From positions 1 to 15,687 of the forward strand of contig CALZJV010000067.1 of assembly GCA_945787595.1 (NCBI GenBank): DNA of 15,687 nt, in the 5' to 3' direction. How positions within the stretch are numbered: the first letter of the stretch is position 1; every line of letters begins with the position of its first letter. Source of the stretch: an uncultured Desulfobacterales bacterium (GTDB lineage: Bacteria; Desulfobacterota; Desulfobacteria; Desulfobacterales; JAFDCJ01). A program made the translations under genes and the position numbers. The notes beneath the pieces were generated by a model that saw nothing but the letters and a program-made list of their open reading frames with translations, made no database searches and was not told the origin of the DNA. Shown here piece by piece: positions 6,491 through 13,325 of the stretch.

Positions 6491-9025
6491 ATGAAGAACC
6501 TGCTCAAAAGCCCGGTCTCTGTTCTGGTTGTCTGCGGCCTTCTGCTGCCGCCCTTCACCTATTTCTTTGGTCTGACCTACAGCACCGCATCGGAGATTCT
6601 GATCTATGCCATTGCCGGGCTCGGCCTCAACCTGCTGCTCGGCTATACCGGACTGGTGTCTTTTGGTCACGGTATCTTTTTCGGCGTCGCCGCCTATGCT
6701 GCTTCGATCATCCAGGTTAAGCTCATGCCGGGATATATCTTCATACCGATGGCGCTGGCCGTCGTCATCAGCACCCTGTTCGGCGTGGTCATCGGATACT
6801 TATCGCTCAGGCTGCGCGGTGTTTATTTTTCGCTGCTGACGCTCTCCTTTGCCGCGATGTCTTTCTACATCATCTATCGGTGGACCTCCTTCACCGGCGG
6901 CGAAGACGGCTATGGCGGCATGGACCGCCCCACGATCATGGGCCTCGACTTCAATAATCAACTGGTCTTCTTCTTCGTTATTTTTATCATTTTTACAGCC
7001 GTTTCGATCCTGGCATGGCGAATCGTGCGCTCCCCCTTCGGGTCTGTGCTGGAGGCCATCAGGGAAAACAGCCAGCGCGCCGCATATATCGGCTATGACG
7101 TGCGCAGATACCGACTGATCGTGTTCATTGTCTCAGCTTTCATCGTGAGCATTGCCGGATCGCTGTTCCCATTCCTGAAATATTATATTGGAGCGGAGCT
7201 GGTGCATGTTCAGCATTCCGGAGAGATCCTCGCCATGTCGATCTTGGGCGGCTCCAGGCATTTTCTGGGGCCGGCGCTCGGCGGATGTTTTTTCATCCTG
7301 TTCCGCGAGATTCTGTCGGAATACACTGCCAGTTGGCAGTTGATCTTCGGCATCATATTCATGGGGTTCGTTCTGTTCTCGCCGACCGGGCTGATGGGAG
7401 TCGGCTGGGAGATTATCAAACCGCTAATCAGGAAAACCAAGAAAGCTGCCATGGCCTCCCGTGTCGTACCACCTATGGAGCGCGCAGTGCCCGAGTACCT
7501 GCGCAATTCCGACCATGACCTGTTTGAGGGCAACATCTTCGAATGCCGGGGCGTCAGAAAGAGATTCGGCCACTTCGAGGCTGTCTCCAATGTTGATCTA
7601 CAGGTCAAGGACCGTACCCTTCAGTCGCTGATCGGGCCGAACGGCGCCGGCAAGACGACCCTGTTCAACGTCATGTCGGGAGAATATGAAGCTGACGGCG
7701 GAGAATTGCTCTTCCTCGATAGAACGATGACAAAAGCTTCACCTGATACCCTGTCTCAGGCCGGGATTGGGCGGTCTTTCCAGGTCACCAATCTGTTCCC
7801 GGATCTCACCGTTTTTGAAAATCTTCGGCTCGGGATCCAGTCCCGGCATAGCAGTGCGCTCAACATGTGGCGTGATGCGCGTTCGATTGACGTGATCAAC
7901 AGCGAGACCGACAGTCTTGCTGAATTTCTGGGCCTGAAGGGCCTGGAGGATACCGAGGTTTCCAGCCTGTCCTATGGCGGCCAGCGTCTGATGGAAATTG
8001 GCGTCGCGCTGGCGACCCGTCCCCGATTCCTGCTTCTTGACGAGCCCCTGGTGGGACTCGCTGAACAAGAGCGCGAACGGATCGTCGGCCTGATCAAATC
8101 GCTGTCGGCGTATATCTCGATTCTTTTAATCGAGCATGATATCGATCGCGTCTTCAGCTTCTCCGACAGCATCACCGTGATGAATCAGGCGGAGGTGCTG
8201 GCCAGCGGCACGCCGGACCGGATCCGTGATGACAAGGAGGTTCAGGCAGCCTATCTCGGCAGCGGACAGGCGCTCATCGAACGCCAAAGCCGCCTGGGCA
8301 AAACCATTGAAACCGACACGACACTGCTGCGGCTCGACACGATCAATACCTTTTACGGCAAGAGCCACATCCTGAACGATGTATCTCTTGAAATGAGCCA
8401 GGGAGAGACCATCGCACTGCTTGGCAGGAATGGCGCGGGCAAGTCCTCCACCTTCAAAAGCATCATGGGCATGGCCCCGATTGCAAGTGGTCGGATTGTC
8501 TTCAACGGAACCGATATCAGCAGCTTCGCCCCGGAAAAGATTGCCGGCATGGGAATTGGGCTGGTGCCCCAGGGACGTCGCCTGTTTGCCAATCTGACCG
8601 TCGAGGAGAATCTGAAAATTGGCGCTCTGAAAAGAACAGGCGGTGCGGGTGTCCGGTGGAACACTGAGCAGATTTTCGAACTTTTTCCACGTATACGAGA
8701 GCGTTACACCGCCAAGGCCGACACCTTGTCGGGAGGCGAACAGCAAATGGTAGCTGTCGCCAGGGCGCTTGTGGGCAATGTGCAACTGCTCTTGATGGAT
8801 GAGCCTTTTGAAGGTCTCTCGCCGCTGATGATCGAGGATCTGTTTGAGTGCATAAATAGGCTTCGGTCCAAAGTGTCCATAATGATAATAGAGCATCAAT
8901 TGGACCTCGTTCTCGCGCTTACCGACAGAACCTACGTTCTAGACCGGGGCATTATCAGTCACGACGGTCCCGCTAGGCCGCTGCTTGAAGACCTGGATCT
9001 TCGCAAGGAAAAACTCTGGGTGTAA
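6491..9025 (+). CDS. Fused LivM permease - LivG ATPase - LivF ATPase of a branched-chain-type ABC importer
   Basis: One 844-residue polypeptide holding three normally separate subunits. Residues 1 to about 325 form a LivM permease (GLGLNLLLGYTGLVSFGHG; multiple membrane helices; ends FSPTGLMGVGWE). A linker follows, then the LivG ATPase: Walker A GPNGAGKTT at 382-390, signature LSYGGQ at 493-498, Walker B ending Asp517-Glu518. The LivF ATPase is last: Walker A GRNGAGKSS from 645, signature LSGGEQ at 746-751, Walker B ending Asp770-Glu771, then PFEGLSP. All nucleotide-binding motifs look intact, so both ATPase halves should be active; the first signature has Gly in place of the usual Glu (LSYGEQ). 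The start at ATG 6491 has a GAGG about 9 bases upstream and touches the livH stop. With LivH and the binding protein it makes a complete importer from only three genes. LivM-LivG fusions are known; all three in one chain is less usual. Confidence 0.93.
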   Translation: MKNLLKSPVSVLVVCGLLLPPFTYFFGLTYSTASEILIYAIAGLGLNLLLGYTGLVSFGHGIFFGVAAYAASIIQVKLMPGYIFIPMALAVVISTLFGVVIGYLSLRLRGVYFSLLTLSFAAMSFYIIYRWTSFTGGEDGYGGMDRPTIMGLDFNNQLVFFFVIFIIFTAVSILAWRIVRSPFGSVLEAIRENSQRAAYIGYDVRRYRLIVFIVSAFIVSIAGSLFPFLKYYIGAELVHVQHSGEILAMSILGGSRHFLGPALGGCFFILFREILSEYTASWQLIFGIIFMGFVLFSPTGLMGVGWEIIKPLIRKTKKAAMASRVVPPMERAVPEYLRNSDHDLFEGNIFECRGVRKRFGHFEAVSNVDLQVKDRTLQSLIGPNGAGKTTLFNVMSGEYEADGGELLFLDRTMTKASPDTLSQAGIGRSFQVTNLFPDLTVFENLRLGIQSRHSSALNMWRDARSIDVINSETDSLAEFLGLKGLEDTEVSSLSYGGQRLMEIGVALATRPRFLLLDEPLVGLAEQERERIVGLIKSLSAYISILLIEHDIDRVFSFSDSITVMNQAEVLASGTPDRIRDDKEVQAAYLGSGQALIERQSRLGKTIETDTTLLRLDTINTFYGKSHILNDVSLEMSQGETIALLGRNGAGKSSTFKSIMGMAPIASGRIVFNGTDISSFAPEKIAGMGIGLVPQGRRLFANLTVEENLKIGALKRTGGAGVRWNTEQIFELFPRIRERYTAKADTLSGGEQQMVAVARALVGNVQLLLMDEPFEGLSPLMIEDLFECINRLRSKVSIMIIEHQLDLVLALTDRTYVLDRGIISHDGPARPLLEDLDLRKEKLWV

Positions 9026-9095
9026 GGCGAAATGGAGTGTAAGCAAACTGTTATTCTGCCTTTTGTTACGGGGGTTAAATGGGCGCAAGCCCTAA

Positions 9096-9221
9096 ATGCC
9101 TGCTGTAGCTCGTGCGCTTATGACTAACCGCTCAATGTTGATGCTGGACGAACCTTTTGAAAGGCTTGCTCCCACTGTAATGGAGAGCCTTTGGAAAGTC
9201 ATTTATTGGTCAAAAATATGA
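9096..9221 (+). pseudogene. Remnant of a second LivF-type ABC ATPase gene
   Basis: The frame from 9096 to the TGA at 9219-9221 reads MPAVARALMTNRSMLMLDEP followed by FERLAPTVMESLWKV. This is the segment of a LivF ATPase from just after the signature motif through Walker B (LMLDEP) and the D-loop. It parallels residues MVAVARALVGN to MIEDLFECI of the intact fusion protein upstream but differs at many positions, so it comes from a paralogous transporter rather than a fresh tandem copy. A TAA at 9093-9095 closes the frame upstream, and no Walker A or signature survives. Its stop overlaps the start of the next remnant (ATGA). Confidence 0.82.
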
Positions 9222-9451
9222 ATACAAAAATTAATTCTCCCAACCGACTTCACGGAAAGGTTGCGATAAACACTGGTGGTGGTAAGGGCATTGGCAAGGA
9301 TATAGGCTGGGCAATGGTCGCTTAGGGAGCAAAGGTTTCTATATGGGATATAAAGGATTTAGCTGAAGCAGTCACAGAGTTAAAGGAATTAGGTTCCAAT
9401 TCGATGAAGGGCACATGCTTTCTTACGAAAAAAGCATCGAATAATTGGTGA
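9218..9451 (+). pseudogene. Remnant of a short-chain dehydrogenase/reductase gene
   Basis: ATG 9218 opens a frame reading LHGKVAINTGGGKGIGKDIG, then an in-frame TAG at 9323-9325, then GAKVSIWDIKDLAEAV and TELKELGSN, ending at TGA 9449-9451. This is the N-terminal NAD(P)-binding half of an SDR protein (TGGGKGIG dinucleotide motif; acidic Asp in SIWDI after the second strand, typical of NAD(H) preference). Around 9440 a shift into another frame would restore LVKKSAEK, the usual continuation, before homology ends. The NNAG, catalytic Ser and YxxxK parts are missing. It differs from the intact SDR at 12540, so it is a distinct paralogue. The ATGA overlap with the livF remnant shows an ancestral livF-SDR operon. 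Confidence 0.82.
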
Positions 9452-9514
9452 AAAAGTCTGCTGAAAAATCTTGACGGTTCGCAGCTTCGGCAGTTTGCAT
9501 TAGAAACCCGAATT

Positions 9515-9541
9515 AAGGGGATGATCAAGCAATCACCCCTT
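9515..9541. other. Hairpin between the SDR remnant and the convergent dehydrogenase gene
   Basis: AAGGGGATGAT (9515-9525) can pair with ATCACCCCTT (9532-9541), with one bulged base and a six-base loop. It lies between convergent reading directions but has no T-run on either strand, so a terminator role is only possible. Bases 9452-9648 hold nothing else I recognise. Confidence 0.35.
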
Positions 9542-9648
9542 GATTATCCTGACGACAGTGCTACCGGTGGCTTCAGGGTGACGGCAACAACCGGACCGGG
9601 AATAGTGTTGATGGCGAAACGGAGGGAACCGCCAATTTTCAGGATCTA

Positions 9649-10560
9649 TTAATCTTTGGCCCTCAAAAAATCGTCCCGGAGATACTGCGGGTCGGGGTAT
9701 GAATAAAAACCCTTGCCGGTCTTGACCCCCAAATCACCCCTATCAACCTTTTGCTTGAGTGCTGCGGGAGGATGATCTCTGGGATCCTTTGAGTTGCGGT
9801 AATAGACCATCTCGATGTCATGGATCACGTCAAGCCCCACGCTGTCCATCAGCCCGAAGGGACCGGGACGATCTTCCTGCCCGGTAAATTTCATCCAGGC
9901 CCGGTCAACGTCCCGAAAATCCACAAAATCATTGGCCCACATATACAAGACTTCGCGTTTTACAGCCCGCCACACGCGGTTAAAACAGAATCCCAACAGT
10001 TCTTTTTTGACCGTTAAAGGGATGCAGCCCAGCGATCGCACCCAGCGGATGCCCTTTTCCATGACCTCGGGCAACGTACAGGTACCGCCCATGACATCGA
10101 CAATATTCATTCCCTGAAGTGCCATGTAAAAATGCAGGTTGAGGCAGCGTTCAGGTCTTCCGCTGCTATTTTCCAGATGGGATACGGGGATCGAAGAACT
10201 GTTGGTGGCCAAAATCGTTTCAGAGGGGGTCAGTTGGCCCAGTTGCTGGAAAACCCCACATTTGAGATCAAGGTTTTCGGGGACGGCTTCAATCACCAGA
10301 TCGGCGCCGTTGACCGCTTCATCGAGTTTTTCAAATTGTTTGATTTGTTGACTGCATGCCGGCCACCGGTCAAAAGGAATAAAAGGATCGACCTTCTTGG
10401 CTTTGAGATCGGCCTGCAGTTTTGCCATCATTTCATTAAAAGCCCCTGCTTGCTGGTCGAAAATCGAGACACGGTAGCCGGCATTGGATGCCAGCATGGC
10501 AATTTGGGCACCCAAGGTGCCGGTACCGACAACCGCGATCTTTTTAAAAGGTTCGGTCAT
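9649..10560 (-). CDS. 3-hydroxyacyl-CoA dehydrogenase family protein
   Basis: Cytosolic NAD-dependent oxidoreductase of 303 residues, the size of 3-hydroxybutyryl-CoA dehydrogenases. It would oxidise a 3-hydroxyacyl-CoA or a related hydroxy acid to the 3-keto product. The NAD motif VVGTGTLG is at residues 10-17. The catalytic Ser122 (ATNSSS), His143 and Asn194 (GFCFNR) can be aligned with the family's Ser, His and Asn, but the Glu that pairs with His is Asp155, and the usual HFFNP is HFYMA, so the substrate may not be a standard acyl-CoA. The C-terminal domain is present (GPFGLMDSVGLDVIHDIEMV; GKGFYSYPDP near the end). ATG 10560 has GGAG about 8 bases upstream. It is transcribed away from the HisD-like gene, with an operator-like palindrome 46-61 bases before the start. 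A truncated paralogue lies at 3128-3478. Confidence 0.9.
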   Translation of the reverse strand: MTEPFKKIAVVGTGTLGAQIAMLASNAGYRVSIFDQQAGAFNEMMAKLQADLKAKKVDPFIPFDRWPACSQQIKQFEKLDEAVNGADLVIEAVPENLDLKCGVFQQLGQLTPSETILATNSSSIPVSHLENSSGRPERCLNLHFYMALQGMNIVDVMGGTCTLPEVMEKGIRWVRSLGCIPLTVKKELLGFCFNRVWRAVKREVLYMWANDFVDFRDVDRAWMKFTGQEDRPGPFGLMDSVGLDVIHDIEMVYYRNSKDPRDHPPAALKQKVDRGDLGVKTGKGFYSYPDPQYLRDDFLRAKD

Positions 10561-10605
10561 TTGGTATTCTCCTTATTTTGGCTATTAGCGGTGAGCACGT
10601 AATTT

Positions 10606-10621
10606 AGTGCAACGTTTAACT
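10606..10621. promoter_or_regulatory. Operator-like palindrome, candidate LacI-family site 1
   Basis: AGTGCAACGTTTAACT fits AGTNNAACGTTNNACT with all 12 defined bases. Its central CpG in an even-length palindrome is typical of LacI-family operators. It lies 46-61 bases upstream of the 3HCDH start codon (minus strand). Confidence 0.55.
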
Positions 10622-10834
10622 GAGTTCTCCTGTAAATATGGCGCTTGATTCAGATTTAAATCAGCTTCAATCTCAGCGGTGGCTCCGAGGTCATCAGCGG
10701 GTTCCATGGGATGGTACGCTTAGGTGAACCTCTCAAAGACTCCGATATCAGCGATCGGATATGGCTACAACGGACAAAATTTAATCAGAATGTTTTGCAA
10801 AGTCAACAGTATTTATTGCTTGACATTCAATATC

Positions 10835-10865
10835 TGATATGCTAGCCAAGTCGAACGTTATATCT
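10835..10865 (+). promoter_or_regulatory. Candidate promoter with overlapping operator-like site 2, upstream of the HisD-like gene
   Basis: TGATATGCT (10835-10843) matches an extended -10 (TGN followed by TATNNT). A TTGACA at 10820-10825 is 12 bases upstream, too close for a standard -35. AAGTCGAACGTTATATCT (10848-10865) carries the AGTNNAACGTT half of the palindrome and would cover the predicted start of transcription, a repressor position. Read in reverse, its TATAACGTTCGACTT is nearly identical to the site at 12414-12431. Confidence 0.5.
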
Positions 10866-11054
10866 CAATTTAGCTAAAATCGTATGATATTGCTCCGGCA
10901 TATGATTTAAGGTTAAACTTGGCCAAACCCCACTAGATAAAAGAATTCCCCATGACCAGCTACAGTTAAAAAAAAGCTTCATCCTTCAGGTTCAGAGGGC
11001 TAAGAATCGAGGTCCGGGTTCAGTCAAAGTTAACAGGAAAGAGGGAGGGAGGAG

Positions 11055-12323
11055 ATGAAAGTCATCAAGGAAGGCGGTCATCGTCTTTTCGAAGAAGATC
11101 GGGAAACAACACAATATGTTCGTGAAATGCTGGATGATCTTAGAAAAAACGGGTTGGATGCTGTGCGCAAGTACAGTCGGAAATTCGATGAATGGAACCC
11201 GACCAGTTTCGAGCTAAGCGAACAGCAGATCAGTGAGGCTGTCGCAAAATGTGATCCACAGCTGGTCCAGGACACTGAATTTTGTCAGAATAATGTGCGC
11301 ACATTTGCAGAAGCGCAACTGGCGACCATGCAGCGCCTTGAGGTGGAAATCAGTCCGGGGATCACGCTGGGCCACAAGCATATTCCGATCAGCCGTGTTG
11401 GGAGCTATGTGCCCGGCGGCCGATATCCCATGTTCGGGTCGGCGCAGATGAGCATTATCCCGGCCAAGGTAGCCGGTGTTGAGACCGTGGTGGGCTGCAC
11501 GCCGCCCGTTAAAGGTGAGGGCTATTTTCCGGCCACCATCAATGCAATGAAGAAGGCCGGGGCCGATCGTATTTTCATTGTTGGCGGGGTTCCTGCCTTT
11601 GCGCTGATGGCTTTCGGTATGGACGAGGTCGAGCCGGTGGACATTCTCTGCGGCGCTGGCAATAAGTTCGTTGTAGAGGCCAAAAGACAGTTGTTCGGAC
11701 AATGCGGTATCGACCTTCTTCCCGGCCCGACCGAAATCGCGATTATTGCAGATGACAGCGCCGATCCCTTTCTGGTTGCCTGCGACATTCTTGGCCAGGC
11801 CGAACACGACCCCAACAGCGGTCAGCTGCTCGTATGCCTCAGCGAATCATTTGCCCACGAGACTCTCGACGAACTTCACAAACAACTCGCGGTGTTGCCG
11901 ACGAAAGATGTCGCGGAAATTTCCTGGGCCGACAACGGCAAACTCTACGTCGCCGACGACCGCGACGAAGCCATTAGGCTCAGCGACGATTATGCGCCTG
12001 AACACCTGGAGATCCACGTTGAAGACACCGATTATTATTTTGATCGGCTCAAAAATTACGGCTCCCTGTTTATCGGGGAAGAGACAACCGTTGCCTATGG
12101 CGACAAGTCCATCGGCACCAATCACATCCTGCCGACCAGCCGCTCGGCAAGGTATACCGGAGGTGTTTGGGTCGGCAAATTTTTAAAGACTGTGACCTTT
12201 CAAAAAATGACACCCGAAGCCAGCATCGCGGTGGGTGAAGTCACCGCACGACAATGTGAAGTGGAACGGATGCTGGCTCATGGCATTACAGCAACGGTGC
12301 GCACAAAACGATATGCGAAATAA
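11055..12323 (+). CDS. Histidinol dehydrogenase-family enzyme in a catabolic setting (HpsN-like)
   Basis: HisD-fold zinc-dependent NAD dehydrogenase of 422 residues. The family oxidises a primary alcohol to the carboxylate in two steps through a bound aldehyde. Residues aligning with the E. coli HisD zinc ligands are all present: Gln248 and His251 (GQAEHDP), Asp350 (YGDKS) and His409 (LAHG). The catalytic pair Glu316-His317 (APEHLE) and the NHILPTS motif are also there. There is no other histidine biosynthesis gene nearby, and the neighbours are transport, dehydrogenase and LacI genes. A catabolic role like that of HpsN, sulfopropanediol 3-dehydrogenase, is therefore more likely than histidine synthesis. 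ATG 11055 follows a GGGAGGGAGGAG purine run, so the start is secure. It stands alone in a transcription unit divergent from the 3HCDH gene. A remnant of a paralogue's tail lies at 3475-3594. The true substrate is unknown. Confidence 0.85.
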   Translation: MKVIKEGGHRLFEEDRETTQYVREMLDDLRKNGLDAVRKYSRKFDEWNPTSFELSEQQISEAVAKCDPQLVQDTEFCQNNVRTFAEAQLATMQRLEVEISPGITLGHKHIPISRVGSYVPGGRYPMFGSAQMSIIPAKVAGVETVVGCTPPVKGEGYFPATINAMKKAGADRIFIVGGVPAFALMAFGMDEVEPVDILCGAGNKFVVEAKRQLFGQCGIDLLPGPTEIAIIADDSADPFLVACDILGQAEHDPNSGQLLVCLSESFAHETLDELHKQLAVLPTKDVAEISWADNGKLYVADDRDEAIRLSDDYAPEHLEIHVEDTDYYFDRLKNYGSLFIGEETTVAYGDKSIGTNHILPTSRSARYTGGVWVGKFLKTVTFQKMTPEASIAVGEVTARQCEVERMLAHGITATVRTKRYAK

Positions 12324-12413
12324 CAAAATTAACCGTTCATAGGTTCAGATGATCAAGGTTCGCTAATATTGATAAGTTAGCAGAAGACAGGCAATCCAGT
12401 AGAGAAGTCATTT

Positions 12414-12431
12414 AAGTATAACGTTTGACTT
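12414..12431. promoter_or_regulatory. Operator-like palindrome, candidate LacI-family site 3, with possible -35 element
   Basis: AAGTATAACGTTTGACTT, symmetric as AAGTNNAACGTTNNACTT, lies about 110 bases upstream of the SDR-lacI operon. It shares TATAACGTT-Y-GACTT with the reverse of the site at 10848-10865. Its right arm contains TTGACT (12425-12430), which could be a -35 box, with a weak TAATTC 17 bases on. A bound repressor would then block RNA polymerase and autoregulate the lacI-type gene. Confidence 0.55.
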
Positions 12432-12539
12432 AATTTCTAGTAAAAACTAATTCTATATTTTCCAACAACTAACCCAACCGATTGCCTGAATCTTAAAATA
12501 TTCAATTATTAACCATCAACTTTTCGTACTGAGGATATT

Positions 12540-13325
12540 ATGGCTGAATCCAAGAAGACCATCGACTCACATTTCAACCTCGAAGGGAGAATCGCATTGA
12601 TTACAGGCGCCGGTCGCGGCATCGGCCGAGCTACAGCCCTTACCCTTGCCCGCGCAGGCGCGGATTTGGCGCTGGTGGCCCGCAGTGAAAACGAACTGCT
12701 TTCAGCAGCACAGGCAATCAAGGAACTGGGACGGCGGGCGGTGGCCTTTCCGGCGGACTTGAGTCAAACAGGGCGCCTGCCGTCTTTGGCCGCTGAAATC
12801 GCCGAGACCATGGGCGGCATCGACATCCTGGTCAATAACGCCGGCACCAACATTCCGCAGGATTCGACCGATGTTACCGAAGATGCCTGGGATACCATTA
12901 TGAACATCAACTTAAAAGGCGCCTTTTTCATGTCCCAGGCCGTGGGTAAGGTCATGATCGCCCAGGGTCGCGGCGGACGGATCATTAACATGTCTTCTCA
13001 GACCGGCTCGGTGGCTTTGGCCAAGCGGGCGGCCTATTGCGCCAGCAAAGCGGGGCTGAACCTGGTGACCAAAGTCCTGGCCATGGAGTGGGGTTCCCAC
13101 GAAATTCTCGTCAATGCCGTGGCACCGACCTTCATTGAAACCGAGATGACAAAGGACTTCTTAAATGATCCCGATTTTCGAAAATACGCTTTGGCCAAAA
13201 ACCTGCTCAAACGTTTCGGCAGACCTGATGATGTGGCCGGAGCGGTGTTGTATTTGGCCTCACCGGTCTCAAATCTAGTGACCGGCCATGTCTTGTTGGT
13301 GGATGCCGGCTGGACGGCTCACTGA
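12540..13325 (+). CDS. SDR-family oxidoreductase (3-oxoacyl-ACP reductase / gluconate 5-dehydrogenase type)
   Basis: Classical short-chain dehydrogenase of 261 residues acting in the cytosol on a hydroxyl/keto pair. Motifs in order: TGAGRGIG at 22-29, NNAG at 99-102, catalytic Ser in NMSSQTG (152-153), and YCASK with Tyr166 and Lys170. Arg48 right after the second strand (LVARS), with no acidic residue there, points to NADP(H), although this rule has exceptions. The C-terminal VNAVAPTFIETEM and LYLASPVSNLVTGHVLLVDAGW are typical of the family. ATG 12540 is preceded by GAGG five bases upstream. Its stop overlaps the start of the LacI-type gene by one base (TGATG), so enzyme and regulator form one operon, with an operator-like palindrome upstream. 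The substrate cannot be told. Confidence 0.92.
   Translation: MAESKKTIDSHFNLEGRIALITGAGRGIGRATALTLARAGADLALVARSENELLSAAQAIKELGRRAVAFPADLSQTGRLPSLAAEIAETMGGIDILVNNAGTNIPQDSTDVTEDAWDTIMNINLKGAFFMSQAVGKVMIAQGRGGRIINMSSQTGSVALAKRAAYCASKAGLNLVTKVLAMEWGSHEILVNAVAPTFIETEMTKDFLNDPDFRKYALAKNLLKRFGRPDDVAGAVLYLASPVSNLVTGHVLLVDAGWTAH

Larger units (their letters stand above)
10561..11054. other. Divergent control region between the 3HCDH and HisD-like genes
   Basis: 494 bases without a confident gene. It holds two operator-like palindromes (10606-10621 and 10848-10865) and an extended -10-like sequence for the plus strand at 10835-10843. A minus-strand open stretch starting MEPADDLGATAEIEADLNLN (about 10706 down to 10585) is visible but resembles nothing I know, and I do not call it a gene. 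The right part, from about 10800, is AT-rich, as expected for promoters. Confidence 0.5.

Noticed and set aside
8126..8899. Minus-strand open frame (257 codons) opposite the LivG/LivF region
   Set aside because: Shadow of the ABC ATPase frame; no domain, no ribosome-binding site, and the plus strand has intact Walker motifs.
10585..10706. Small minus-strand open frame starting MEPADDLGATAEIEADL
   Set aside because: No ribosome-binding site or family match is evident, and it lies in a control region next to an operator-like site; could be a decayed piece of an older gene but cannot be supported.
11055..12323. Histidine biosynthesis hisD
   Set aside because: Catalytic residues fit, but there is no his gene neighbour, and the gene sits among catabolic and transport genes with a LacI-type operator-like site; left as a family call.
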